A DNA stretch of 64,000 nucleotides from assembly GCA_036510065.1 (NCBI GenBank), contig DATCEO010000129.1, positions 1 to 64,000 on the forward strand. Reading direction: 5' to 3'. Below the pieces are notes generated by a model. It saw nothing but the letters and a program-made list of their open reading frames with translations, searched no databases and was not told the DNA's origin. Positions 49,521 to 60,561 of the stretch are shown here, piece after piece. This DNA is from DASUBV01 sp036510065. Lineage in GTDB: Bacteria; Actinomycetota; Actinomycetes; Streptosporangiales; Streptosporangiaceae. How positions within the stretch are numbered: the stretch's first letter is position 1; each line of letters starts with the position of its first letter. The position numbers were made by a program, and so were the translations under genes.

Positions 49521-50423
49521 TTACCCGCCGTGAACGGGACCTGCGGGCACCCCCTGACGCCACCGGTCCAGTACCTCCTTGGCAAGCTCGCGGTACGCGC
49601 TCGCCCCGTTTGACGAGGGATCGAACACCGTAATCGGCTCTCCTGCCACGGTAGCGTCCGGGAACCGCACTGTCCGGCTGATGACCGTGTGAAATACCCG
49701 CTCGCCAAACCCCGCGACCACGTTGGCGAGCACCTCGCGGGTGTGCAAGGTACGCGAGTCGTACATCGTGGCCAGAAGTCCGTCCATAGCCAGCTTGGGG
49801 CTGAGCCGGCTGGACACCTTCTCGATGGTCTCCATCAGCAGCGCCACTCCGCGCAGCGCGAAGTACTCGCATTCCAGGGGGACGAGCACGCCGTCGGCGC
49901 ACGCCAGCGCGTTGACCGTGAGCAGGCCGAGTGACGGCTGGCAGTCGATCAGGATGACGTCATAATCGGGGATAACGGGCTGCAGGACCCGGCCCAGCAC
50001 GAACTCGCGGCCGACTTCGTGCACGAGCTGGACCTCGGCCCCGGACAGGTCAATGTTGCTCGGCAGCAGGTCAAGGCCATCGACCGCCGTCTTGGACACG
50101 ACGTCGTGAACGCTCAGATTGCGTTCCATCAGCAGGTTGTAAACGGTCGCGTCCAGCTCGTGCGGCTGGATGCCCAGGCCCACGGACAGCGCACCCTGGG
50201 GGTCGAAGTCCACCAGCAGCACGCGGCGGCCCTGCTCGGCCAGGGCGGCGCCGAGGTTAATCGTGGTGGTGGTCTTGCCCACCCCGCCCTTCTGGTTGCA
50301 GACCGCCGCGATCCTGGCCGGACCATGCACCAGCAGCGGCTCGGGCTCGGGAAACACCGGTATGGGCCGACCAGTAGGACCTAGCACGCCCGGCCGGACC
50401 TCCAAGGTTCGGGACGCTGCCAT
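49521..50423 (-). CDS. parA: ParA-family ATPase (Soj-like)
   Basis: The 300-residue deviant-Walker ATPase carries AAVCNQKGGVGKTTTTINLGAALA (Walker A with the signature Lys), RVLLVDFDPQGALSVGLG, and VILIDCQPSLGLLTVNALACAD (Walker B). The C-terminal PDATVAGEPITVFDPSSNGASAYRELAKEVL is typical of ParA/Soj. It is the second ParA paralog of actinomycetes located with scpAB, not the oriC-linked parAB. ATG 50423 was chosen; a GTG four codons upstream (50435) is possible. Confidence 0.92.
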   Translation of the reverse strand: MAASRTLEVRPGVLGPTGRPIPVFPEPEPLLVHGPARIAAVCNQKGGVGKTTTTINLGAALAEQGRRVLLVDFDPQGALSVGLGIQPHELDATVYNLLMERNLSVHDVVSKTAVDGLDLLPSNIDLSGAEVQLVHEVGREFVLGRVLQPVIPDYDVILIDCQPSLGLLTVNALACADGVLVPLECEYFALRGVALLMETIEKVSSRLSPKLAMDGLLATMYDSRTLHTREVLANVVAGFGERVFHTVISRTVRFPDATVAGEPITVFDPSSNGASAYRELAKEVLDRWRQGVPAGPVHGG

Positions 50424-50588
50424 AGCTAATTGCACCTCCCCGGCGACCGCGCAGAGACGCCCGCTGGAACGGGGACTCTAGGCGCTGGACCAAGCCGGAG
50501 CAAGCCGACTCACCGTTTACGGGGAAATGACTCAGACATAAGTTACACGGTGAAATGGCCATTGGCGGGCAGACCGGGCCAGCCGCCG

Positions 50589-51569
50589 CTAGCCGAGCGC
50601 CCGGGGATGCGCGGCCGCGTAGACCTCGCGCAGCTTGTCGACCGTGACCAGCGTGTAGATCTGCGTCGTGGTCACCGACGCATGGCCGAGCAGTTCCTGC
50701 ACCACGCGCACGTCGGCTCCGCCGTCGAGCAGGTGGGTGGCGAACGAGTGCCGCAGAGTGTGCGGTGAGACCTCGGCCAGCCCGGCCCTGGCCGATGCCG
50801 CGCGCAGCGCGCCCCACGCGCCCTGCCGGGTGAGCCGGCCACCCCGCGCGTTGAGGAACAGCGCCGGGCTGGCCGGGCCGCGCCGGGCGGCCCGCGCGAG
50901 CCCCGGCCGGGCCCGGATCAGGTAGGCCTCGATGGCCTGCCGGGCGTAGCTGCCGACGGGCACGATCCGCTGCTTGCCGCCCTTGCCGCTGAGCCGCACC
51001 GCGGCCGGCACCGTCACGCTGCGGGCCTCCCCGGACAGGTCCAGGTCATCGACGTCCAGGCCGACGGCCTCGGAGATCCGGGCCCCGGTGCCGTAGAGCA
51101 GCTCCAGCAGGGCCCGGTCGCGCAGCGAGGCCGGGGTAGCGGTTCCGGCCGGGGGGCCGGTAACGGCCTGGGCGGTGCCGGCCTGGGCGGTACCGGCCTC
51201 GGTCACGCCGGCGGCCGCGCCGCCGGCCGCCTCCAGCAGCCGCTCCACCTCGGGAACGGAGATGGCCCTCGGCAGCCGTCGCGGCGGGGCTGGCGGCCGG
51301 ACCATCCGGGCCGGGTCGCCGGGAGCCAGGCCCTCGATCAGGGCGAAGGCGTGCAGGCCGCGGACCGCGACCACCGCCCGGCCGGCCGAGCTGGCGGCCA
51401 GCGGCGGATGGTCGGCGTCCCCCTCCCGCAGCCCGGACAGGTAGTCGGCGACGTCCTGGGTCGTCACCGCCGCGATCTGCGTGCGGCCCAGCCGCGCCAT
51501 CGTCGCCGCATAACGCTGCAGGTCCCGCTGGTAAGCCTCCAGCGTGTGCACGGCCAGGCCCCGCTCCAC
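50589..51569 (-). CDS. xerD: Tyrosine recombinase XerD
   Basis: The protein has an N-terminal SAM-like core-binding domain (GLAVHTLEAYQRDLQRYAATM) and a C-terminal catalytic domain. The R-K-H-R-H-Y set is complete: GTGARISEAVGL, LSGKGGKQRIV, HTLRHSFATHLLDGG, LGHASVTTTQIYTLV. It resolves chromosome dimers at dif with XerC. An Ala/Thr/Gly-rich insert with GTAQAGTAQA repeats sits before the catalytic Arg. Similarity continues about 17 codons upstream of GTG 51569 (AAAIRRYLDHLT) without a clear start, so the real start may be a rare codon overlapping ald. Confidence 0.92.
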   Translation of the reverse strand: MERGLAVHTLEAYQRDLQRYAATMARLGRTQIAAVTTQDVADYLSGLREGDADHPPLAASSAGRAVVAVRGLHAFALIEGLAPGDPARMVRPPAPPRRLPRAISVPEVERLLEAAGGAAAGVTEAGTAQAGTAQAVTGPPAGTATPASLRDRALLELLYGTGARISEAVGLDVDDLDLSGEARSVTVPAAVRLSGKGGKQRIVPVGSYARQAIEAYLIRARPGLARAARRGPASPALFLNARGGRLTRQGAWGALRAASARAGLAEVSPHTLRHSFATHLLDGGADVRVVQELLGHASVTTTQIYTLVTVDKLREVYAAAHPRALG

Positions 51570-51613
51570 GGTCAGGTGATCGAGGTAGCGGCGGATGGCG
51601 GCGGCGACGGTGG

Positions 51614-52729
51614 TCAGCTGAGCACCTCCGCGACGGGCGTGGCCGGCAGGCCGTGCGCCTCGGCCACCGGCTCGCAGATGAGGGTCCCCTCGAACGTGTT
51701 GAGACCCAGAGTCAGCGGCTGGTCCCGGCGCAGCGCCTCGCGCCAGCCGTGCCGGGCGATCTCTACCACGTAGGGCAGCGTCACGTTGGTCAGCGCGTAG
51801 GTCGAGGTATGCGGCACGGCGCCGGGCATGTTGGCCACGCAGTAGAAGACCGAGTCGTGCACTGGGTAGGTGGGCTCGGCGTGGGTGGTCGGTCGCGAGC
51901 CCTCGAAGCAGCCACCCTGGTCGATCGCGATGTCCACCAGGACCGATCCGGACTTCATCCGGGAGACCAGGTCATCGGAGATGAGCTTCGGGGCCTTGGC
52001 GCCTGGCACCAGGACCGCGCCGATCACCAGGTCGGCGTCGATGACGGCGCGCTCGACCTCGTAGGCGTTCGAGGCCACGGTCTGGAGGTGGCCCTGGTAG
52101 ATCGCGTCGGCCTGACGCAGCCGGGCCACATTCCGGTCCAGCAGCAGCACCTCGGCCTGCATGCCCAGCGCGATGGCCGCCGCGTTCATGCCCGAGACGC
52201 CCGCGCCCAGGACGACCACCTTGGCGGCGTAGACGCCGGACACCCCGCCCATCAGCACGCCCCGGCCGCCGCCGTCCCGCTGCAGGTGGTGCGCGCCGAC
52301 TTGCGGCGCCATCCGGCCGGCCACCTCCGACATGGGCGCGAGCAGCGGCAGCGAGCCGTCGGGCAGCTGCACGGTCTCGTAGGCGATGGCGGTCACCCCG
52401 GCGCCGAGCAGCGCCTCGGTGCAGTCACGGCTGGCCGCCAGGTGCAGGTAGGTGAACAGCACCTGGTCCTTGCGCATCCGGGAGTACTCGACCGCAACCG
52501 GCTCCTTGACCTTGAGGATCAGGTCACCGGCCTGCCAGACGTCGTCGGCAGTAGGCAGGATCGTCGCGCCCGCGGCCGCGAAGTCCGCGTCCGGGATGGA
52601 GGACCCGGTCCCGGCGTCCTGCTCCACGAAGACCTCGTGCCCGTCCCGGACGAGCTCGTGCACCCCGGACGGCGTTATCGCGACGCGGTACTCGTGATTC
52701 TTGACTTCCTTAGGAACGCCTACCCTCAT
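51614..52729 (-). CDS. ald: Alanine dehydrogenase
   Basis: The 371-residue enzyme catalyses NAD-linked interconversion of alanine with pyruvate and ammonia. Typical parts are MRVGVPKEVKNHEYRVAITPSGVHELV, VKEPVAVEYSRMRKDQVLFTYLHLA, the NAD fold VVVLGAGVSGMNAAAIALGMQAEVLLLDRN, DIAIDQGGCFEGSRPTTH and the C-terminal NTFEGTLICEPVA. Catalytic Lys and His are conserved. Lone alanine dehydrogenases respond to alanine and carbon supply in actinomycetes; no regulator lies nearby. Confidence 0.95.
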   Translation of the reverse strand: MRVGVPKEVKNHEYRVAITPSGVHELVRDGHEVFVEQDAGTGSSIPDADFAAAGATILPTADDVWQAGDLILKVKEPVAVEYSRMRKDQVLFTYLHLAASRDCTEALLGAGVTAIAYETVQLPDGSLPLLAPMSEVAGRMAPQVGAHHLQRDGGGRGVLMGGVSGVYAAKVVVLGAGVSGMNAAAIALGMQAEVLLLDRNVARLRQADAIYQGHLQTVASNAYEVERAVIDADLVIGAVLVPGAKAPKLISDDLVSRMKSGSVLVDIAIDQGGCFEGSRPTTHAEPTYPVHDSVFYCVANMPGAVPHTSTYALTNVTLPYVVEIARHGWREALRRDQPLTLGLNTFEGTLICEPVAEAHGLPATPVAEVLS

Positions 52730-52806
52730 GACTGCCGGTCCTCCTCCATCGCTGGGACCGCCGGCCCCGTTGCCGGCGATTCCCCGTCCTGCACACGCCG
52801 CCGCGG

Positions 52807-53529
52807 CTACAGGCCCTCCGGCGCGTCGACCTGGCGGAGCGTAGCGAACCCGTCCTGCCGGGCGGCATACGCGGACAAGATACCCACGCCGGCCACTCCG
52901 TTGTGCAGATCACCAGCGAGGAACTGCCGCACCGCCTGCTCCAGCGGCACCCAGGCCACCGTCAGGAACGCCTCCTCATGCTCAGGTACGTACCGGCGCT
53001 CCCCCGCCGGCACCTCCGTCAGCTCGCGGGCCAGGAAAAGGCGCAGCCGCTCGGTACTGCAGCCCGGCGACGTGTAGAAGTCCGCCAGCACGCGCCAGTC
53101 AGCCGCGCGGTAGCCAGTCTCCTCCAGGAGCTCGCGCTGCGCGGTCAGGTGGATCGGCTCGCCGGCGACATCCCGCAGGCCGGCCGGGATCTCCCACAGC
53201 AGCGCCCCCGCCGGGTGCCGGTACTGGCGGATCAGCAGGACCCGCTCCGCGGCGTCCAGGGCCACGACGCCCACGGCGCCAGGGTGCTCGGCCAGCTCCC
53301 GGCCGGCCACGGCGCCGTCAGGCATGCGCACCATGTCCCGCCGGACGGTCAGCAGCCGGCCGCTGGCCAGCTGCTCCGAGGCTGTCACGGGCCACCGCTC
53401 GGCGATGTCACGCAGGCCGGCGGCCGGGAGGCCGAGCGCGGGGACGGCGGCTGTGCGGACGCTGCTGTCCTGGCCGGCGGCGTCCTGGCCGGCGGGAGGG
53501 CCGGGCGGACCGCTCGGGGAGTCAGCCAT
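52807..53529 (-). CDS. Nudix hydrolase, ADP-ribose pyrophosphatase-like
   Basis: The 240-residue protein has a Nudix box (GLRDVAGEPIHLTAQRELLEETG followed by Y) and LLIRQYRHPAGALLWEIPAG upstream, as in ADP-ribose pyrophosphatases. DFYTSPGCSTERLRLFLA completes the substrate site. ATG 53529 overlaps the pyrG stop by 8 bp, the same arrangement as in other actinomycetes. The first 40 residues are Pro/Gly/Ala-rich. Confidence 0.92.
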   Translation of the reverse strand: MADSPSGPPGPPAGQDAAGQDSSVRTAAVPALGLPAAGLRDIAERWPVTASEQLASGRLLTVRRDMVRMPDGAVAGRELAEHPGAVGVVALDAAERVLLIRQYRHPAGALLWEIPAGLRDVAGEPIHLTAQRELLEETGYRAADWRVLADFYTSPGCSTERLRLFLARELTEVPAGERRYVPEHEEAFLTVAWVPLEQAVRQFLAGDLHNGVAGVGILSAYAARQDGFATLRQVDAPEGL

Positions 53530-55246
53530 CCCAGCGGGCGCCCGCGCGCGCGGTGGCCGCGGGACGCAGCCCGCTCGCGGCCGTCTCGCCCTCGGGAACC
53601 GCGCGGGACCGCTCGATGGCGGCGGCGACCAGCCCGCCGAACAGCGGATGCGCGCGGGTGGGCCGGGACAGGAACTCCGGATGGGCCTGCGTAGCCACAA
53701 AGAACGGGTGCATGTCGCGCGGCAGCTCCACGAACTCCACCAGGCGGCCATCCGGCGACAGGCCCGAGCAGCTCAGGCCGGCCTGCTCGAGGACGGCGCG
53801 GTAGTCGTTGTTGACCTCGTACCGGTGCCGGTGCCGCTCGTGGACGACCTCGGCCCCGTACAGCTCGCGCACGATGCTGTCTTCCGCCAGCACCGCCGGG
53901 TACATGCCCAGCCGCATCGTGCCGCCCATGTCCCGCTCCCCCGCGACCACGTCCTGCTGGTCGGTCATGGTGGCGATGACCGGATGCTCGGCCTCGGGAT
54001 CGAACTCGGCGCTGTTGGCGCCCGGCAGCCCGGCCAGGTCCCGGCCGACCTCGATGGCCATGCACTGCAGGCCCAGGCACAGTCCCAGCAGCGGGATGCC
54101 GTGCTCGCGGGCGTACCGGACGGCGCCGATCTTGCCCTCGATGCCGCGCACGCCGAACCCGCCGGGGACCAGCACCCCGTCGACGTCGGCCAGCTGCTCC
54201 GCCGCGCCCTCCGGAGTCTGGCAGTCGTCGCTGGGCACCCACCGGATATTGACCCTGGCATCGTTGGCGAACCCGCCTGCCCGCAGCGCCTCGGCCGGCG
54301 ACAGGTAGGCGTCCGGCAGGTCGACGTACTTGCCCACCAGCGCGATCGTCACCGAGCGGGCGGGCCGGTGCACGCGCCGCAGCAGCTCGTCCCAGTCGCT
54401 CCAGTCCACGTCCCGGAACGCCAGGCCGAGCTTGCGCACCACGTAGGCGTCCAGTCCCTCGCTGTGCAGCACCTTAGGGATGTCATAGATCGAGGGCGCG
54501 TCGGGGGCGGAGACCACCGCCTCCTCATCCACGTCGCACATCAGGCTGATCTTGCGCTTCAGCCCGTCGCTGATCGGCCGGTCGGACCGGCAGACGATCG
54601 CGTCGGGCTGGATGCCGATGCTGCGCAGCGCCGCCACCGAGTGCTGGGTCGGCTTGGTCTTCAGCTCGCCCGAGGGCCCGATGTAGGGCAGCAGGGAGAC
54701 ATGCAGGAAAAAGCACCGGTCCCGGCCGATCTCGTGCCGGATCTGCCGGATGGCCTCCAGGAACGGCTGCGACTCGATGTCGCCCACCGTGCCGCCGACC
54801 TCGGTGATCACCACGTCGACGTCGGGACCGCCCATCCCCAGGATCCGCGCCTTGATCTCGTTGGTGATATGCGGGATGACCTGGACCGTGTCGCCCAGGT
54901 AGTCGCCGCGGCGCTCCTTGGCGATCACGCTGGAGTAGATCTGGCCAGTGGTCACGTTGGCCGAGCCGGGCAGCCGGATATCCAGGAACCGCTCGTAGTG
55001 GCCGACGTCCAGGTCGGTTTCCGTGCCGTCGTCGGTCACGAAAACCTCGCCATGCTGGAACGGGTTCATGGTGCCCGGATCGACATTCAGGTACGGGTCG
55101 AGCTTCTGCATGTTGACCCGGAGTCCCCGGAGCTTGAGCAGGCGCCCGAGGCTCGAAGCGGTCAGGCCCTTGCCCAGGCTGGAGGCCACGCCCCCGGTAA
55201 CGAAGAGATGCCGGGTGCTGACCGGCCGTGATACATGCGCTGGCAT
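53522..55246 (-). CDS. pyrG: CTP synthase
   Basis: The 574-residue enzyme makes CTP from UTP, ATP and glutamine. The synthetase domain has HLFVTGGVASSLGKGLTASSLGRLL, VQVIPHITNEIKARI and GGTVGDIESQPFLEAIRQ. The glutaminase domain has GGFGVRGIEGKI, the nucleophile Cys in LLGLCLGLQCMAIEVGR and the His-Glu pair in VATQAHPEFLSRPTRAHPLF. ATG 55246 gives the normal length; upstream codons of the open frame have no homology. It is followed by the overlapping Nudix gene. Confidence 0.95.
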   Translation of the reverse strand: MPAHVSRPVSTRHLFVTGGVASSLGKGLTASSLGRLLKLRGLRVNMQKLDPYLNVDPGTMNPFQHGEVFVTDDGTETDLDVGHYERFLDIRLPGSANVTTGQIYSSVIAKERRGDYLGDTVQVIPHITNEIKARILGMGGPDVDVVITEVGGTVGDIESQPFLEAIRQIRHEIGRDRCFFLHVSLLPYIGPSGELKTKPTQHSVAALRSIGIQPDAIVCRSDRPISDGLKRKISLMCDVDEEAVVSAPDAPSIYDIPKVLHSEGLDAYVVRKLGLAFRDVDWSDWDELLRRVHRPARSVTIALVGKYVDLPDAYLSPAEALRAGGFANDARVNIRWVPSDDCQTPEGAAEQLADVDGVLVPGGFGVRGIEGKIGAVRYAREHGIPLLGLCLGLQCMAIEVGRDLAGLPGANSAEFDPEAEHPVIATMTDQQDVVAGERDMGGTMRLGMYPAVLAEDSIVRELYGAEVVHERHRHRYEVNNDYRAVLEQAGLSCSGLSPDGRLVEFVELPRDMHPFFVATQAHPEFLSRPTRAHPLFGGLVAAAIERSRAVPEGETAASGLRPAATARAGARWDG

Positions 55247-55360
55247 CGCCAAGGTGAGGCTCCCGTGGTTCGTGCCGGCGAGAGCTCCCGCCGGTCCACG
55301 GGGTCTCAGAATATCAGGCCGCAGGCCCTGGGACGTGGACAAACGCCTCCGGCAGGCGCG

Positions 55361-55381
55361 GCGGCCCCATCCGGGGGCCGC
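55361..55381 (-). terminator. Candidate hairpin behind the EamA-like transporter gene
   Basis: GCGGCCCC (55361-55368) pairs with GGGGCCGC (55374-55381) around a 5-base loop, about 100 bp after the stop of the minus-strand transporter gene and before pyrG. It is a short GC-rich stem without U-tract, so support is modest. The rest of 55247-55476 shows no gene. Confidence 0.4.
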
Positions 55382-55476
55382 TGCGGGAGTGGCCGCGGGG
55401 GCGGCCATGCGGACGTGTCCGGACTTGGCCGCCCAAAGCGCGCCCCGGAAGCACGGCCGGAAACGCGGCGCCGCGG

Positions 55477-56397
55477 CTAGGCAGCCGGGTGACCGACCTG
55501 CACGTCAGCGTGGTCACCTGACCCGGCTTCCTGCGCTGCCTTGTGCTCGCCCGCCTCGCCGAACCGGGCCAGCGCCACGGCACAGCACACGGCCAGGATG
55601 AAGCCCAGCACGGCCACGGCCTGCAGGCCGTGGCGGGTGGAGTCGCCGAGGAGGAGCACCCCCACGAGGGCCGGCGGCATCGTCTCGGCCAGGACCACCG
55701 CGGCCGTGGCCACTGTGACACTGCCGCCCTCCAGCGCCGACGCGTACAGCATGAACGAGATAATCCCGGCCGCGGCCAGCGTGTAGCTCGCGGGATCGCG
55801 CAGGAGCTGGGCCGGGGAGAAGCCCGGCAGGATCCGGGCCGAGACCGCCAGGACGGCGTAGCCCAGCCCGGCGATGGCGCCCAGCACCGGCGTCCGGTAA
55901 GCGTTGGGCAGCCGCGCGGCGGCCAGTCCGGCCACTGCCACCGCGACGACCGAGACGATCAGCCAGAGCTTGAAGCCGAAGCCGACCTGCGTGGCGCCCT
56001 CGGCGCCGGCCGAGGAGCCCAGCAGGCCGACGCCGACGACCACGCCGGTGACGGCGAGCCATTCCCGCAGGCTGAGTCGCACGTGCATCAGCCAGGCCGC
56101 GAAGACGGCCGTCACGGCCAGGTTGGCGGCGATGATCGCCTGCACGGCGAACAGCGGCAGCCGGGACAGGGCGACGAGCTGGGCGATGAACCCGACCAGG
56201 TCAATGCCGATGCTGGCCACGAACGGCCACTGCCCGAGCATGCGCACGATCAGCCCCGGGTCAACGCCCGGACCCGCCCCGCCCGGCTCGAGGTGCTCCG
56301 GGCGATGAGTCGCCGAACGGACGGCGATAGCCTGCATGACCGCGGCTACGCCGTAGCAGAAAGCTGATACCAGGGCGGCGACCAGGCTTTCTAGCAT
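55477..56397 (-). CDS. DMT/EamA-like membrane transporter
   Basis: The 306-residue membrane protein shows about nine to ten hydrophobic segments. LESLVAALVSAFCYGVAAVMQAIAVRSA and LFAVQAIIAANLAVTAVFAAWLMHVRLSLREWLAVTGVVVG resemble EamA/DMT repeats as found in actinomycete DMT proteins of unknown substrate. ATG 56397 was chosen from a much longer open frame because membrane homology starts here. The C-terminus is a short polar tail. Confidence 0.8.
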   Translation of the reverse strand: MLESLVAALVSAFCYGVAAVMQAIAVRSATHRPEHLEPGGAGPGVDPGLIVRMLGQWPFVASIGIDLVGFIAQLVALSRLPLFAVQAIIAANLAVTAVFAAWLMHVRLSLREWLAVTGVVVGVGLLGSSAGAEGATQVGFGFKLWLIVSVVAVAVAGLAAARLPNAYRTPVLGAIAGLGYAVLAVSARILPGFSPAQLLRDPASYTLAAAGIISFMLYASALEGGSVTVATAAVVLAETMPPALVGVLLLGDSTRHGLQAVAVLGFILAVCCAVALARFGEAGEHKAAQEAGSGDHADVQVGHPAA

Positions 56398-56465
56398 GCT
56401 TCCGACCCTACGCTGGAAGGCAGCTGAATGCTTGCCCCGGCACCGCCGCCTGGCCGCGGCGCGGG

Positions 56466-57320
56466 CTAGGGCAGCTTGGTCGTGACGGGCCGGTCCGGGC
56501 CGAGGCAGGCCCGCCCCGGGCCCGTGCTGGGGGGCTGAGTGCTCGAGGGCTGGCACGTCGGCGCGCCCGGGCCGGGAGCGCCGGGAGCGACCGGGGCGCC
56601 GGGGAGGCGCACCGGCCAATGCACGGCGGGCCCAGCGGTCTTGATCAGCAGCGCCCAGAACGCGGGCCTGCCCGCCGCCGTGCGCACAGCGCCCGCGCCG
56701 GTGACCATCTGGCAGCCGGCGTCCTGTATGGTGACGGCCGGGAGCTGCCGTCCATCCGCGGTGAAGGTGAGCTGGTAGACGGCGGCGAACAGGACTGGGC
56801 AGTTGACCGGCCTGCGGGGAAGTGCGGGGAGGTCACACACGGCCCTAGCCAGGGCCCGCGATCGCGGCGCGCTCGTGACGACCTTGACGATGGGTGGCCG
56901 CGGCCCGATGACGCCGGGCTGCTTACCGGAGGTGGCCGGCGTAGCGGGCGGGGCGGGCGTAGCGGGCGGGGCGGCCGTCACCGAAATCGTGACCGGGTCC
57001 GCGGGCATGGCGGCCCGGCCCGGCTGACCCGGGCGACCCACCTGGCCGCGCAGGATCGGCCGCGGGTAGGGCGACTGGGCGATGGCGACCCGGCTGACCG
57101 CGGCCAGGCTGGCGCACAGCGGCCCGGCGGCCGGAGCCGGCTGGCCGGGCGTGGCGCTGGGCTGTCCTGATCCGGACACCCGGGAGCTGTGCGCCGCCGG
57201 GGCGATCACGGTCCCGCAGCCCGCCAGGGCGAGCGCCGCGGCACCGAGCGCGCCGGCCATCATCCCCGCGCGCCCGAATCCGGGCCAGTACGAGCCGGCT
57301 GACGTGCGTGAACCAGCCAT
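56466..57320 (-). CDS. Putative lipoprotein of unknown function
   Basis: The 284-residue protein has a signal with MMAGALGAAALALAGCG, whose LALAGC is a lipobox, so it should be lipid-anchored on the outer face. The mature part starts with a low-complexity Ser/Pro/Ala linker. Then come a Cys-containing region with VAIAQSPYPR, PRSRALARAVCDLPALP, LFAAVYQLTFTADGRQLPAVTIQDAGCQMVTGAG and AFWALLIKTAG, which look like a small globular domain. I recognise no catalytic motif. The C-terminus is Pro/Gly-rich. Confidence 0.7.
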   Translation of the reverse strand: MAGSRTSAGSYWPGFGRAGMMAGALGAAALALAGCGTVIAPAAHSSRVSGSGQPSATPGQPAPAAGPLCASLAAVSRVAIAQSPYPRPILRGQVGRPGQPGRAAMPADPVTISVTAAPPATPAPPATPATSGKQPGVIGPRPPIVKVVTSAPRSRALARAVCDLPALPRRPVNCPVLFAAVYQLTFTADGRQLPAVTIQDAGCQMVTGAGAVRTAAGRPAFWALLIKTAGPAVHWPVRLPGAPVAPGAPGPGAPTCQPSSTQPPSTGPGRACLGPDRPVTTKLP

Positions 57321-57501
57321 GGGAACGCTCTCTTCCCGGTCGCTGGCTCGGGCCAGCATGACCATTCCGGGTACTGGCGGCATCGTCCCGCCACCACTTG
57401 GACGGCCGCACCAGCAAAAGCGTTCCCGCTATTTCCCGGCTATGGACCGGAAGTTAACCGCTCGCTCGTGACTCGTGCTGGTGACTGCGCGCTCGCGGGG
57501 G

Positions 57502-59640
<2,139 letters not shown>

Positions 59641-59853
59641 GGCGCCTCCAGGGCAGACAGCACGAGTGCCGAGCGCGCCACGGCCGAGCACGCGAGTACG
59701 GAGCGCGCGAAACCTGGCCGCACGGAAACTGGGCGCACGGGCAGATGCTTTCTCACGATTCCACTGTAGGCGGGGGGTAAGACAGTCCGGCCAGGCACTT
59801 CTGAGAGGGCCGGCGACCTGCAGTGCAGCGCTCCGCGGCCGCCTGGTATTCCG

Positions 59854-60465
59854 CTAGCCCTGGTGGCTGAGCTGAGCGCGGCGGCGCAGCTCGGTCCACA
59901 GCTCGCCGGCCAGCCGGTCAAGCTCGGCCAGCGACGCGGAGTTGTCGATCACGATCCCGGCGATGGCCAGCCGCTGCGCGCGGTCGGCCTGGGCCGCGAT
60001 GCGCGCCTTGGCCTGCTCGGGGGTGAGGCCCCGGTGGCGGATCAGCCGGTCCAGCTGCACCCGGGGTGGCACGTCTACCACGACGACCAGGTCGTAGGAG
60101 CCAGCCAGGTTGTTCTCGGCGATGAGCGGCACGTCGTGCACGACGATGGCGCCGGGGCCCGCCGCATCCTCCAGCGCCTGCATCCGGGCACCGACCAGCG
60201 GGTGGATGATGTCGTTCAGCCTGGCCCGCAGCTGCGGGTCGGCGAAGACGATATCGCCCAGGCGGGGCCGGTCCAGGCTGCCGTCCGGCATCAGCACGCC
60301 GGGCCCGAACGCTTCCACGATCTGGTCCAGTCCCGGGGCTCCGGGCGCCACGACCTCGCGGGCAATCGCGTCCGCGTCGATCACGACGGCGCCCTGCGCC
60401 GCCAGCCGCCGGGACACCTCGCTCTTCCCCGCTCCGATGCCGCCGGTCAGGCCGACCCTGAGCAA
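59854..60465 (-). CDS. coaE: Dephospho-CoA kinase
   Basis: The 203-residue kinase phosphorylates the ribose of dephospho-CoA, the last step of CoA synthesis. It has the P-loop RVGLTGGIGAGKSEVSRRLAA, VIDADAIAREV, IIHPLVGARM, VVHDVPLIAENN and RIAAQADRAQRLAIAGIVIDNS. It lacks the extra GrpB-like C-terminal domain found in mycobacterial CoaE. It lies between rpsA and uvrB. Confidence 0.94.
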   Translation of the reverse strand: MLRVGLTGGIGAGKSEVSRRLAAQGAVVIDADAIAREVVAPGAPGLDQIVEAFGPGVLMPDGSLDRPRLGDIVFADPQLRARLNDIIHPLVGARMQALEDAAGPGAIVVHDVPLIAENNLAGSYDLVVVVDVPPRVQLDRLIRHRGLTPEQAKARIAAQADRAQRLAIAGIVIDNSASLAELDRLAGELWTELRRRAQLSHQG

Positions 60466-60493
60466 CTCAGGCCGTCCCGGCCGGGCAGAAACA

Positions 60494-60538
60494 ATCGTGG
60501 CGGGATGCCCGCGCTGAGCACGGGAATCCCGCCACGAT
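60494..60538 (-). terminator. Hairpin between rpsA and coaE
   Basis: ATCGTGGCGGGAT (60494-60506) pairs perfectly with ATCCCGCCACGAT (60526-60538). The 19-base loop contains CCCG/CGGG that can extend the structure. It lies 24 bp behind the rpsA stop (60562). It probably ends most rpsA transcripts before coaE. Confidence 0.75.
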
Positions 60539-60561
60539 CCTGAGCTGGGCTGGCCCGGTGG

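Noticed and set aside
53324..55231. Long plus-strand open frame opposite pyrG and the Nudix gene
   Set aside because: Spans two real genes in antisense and has no recognisable motif.
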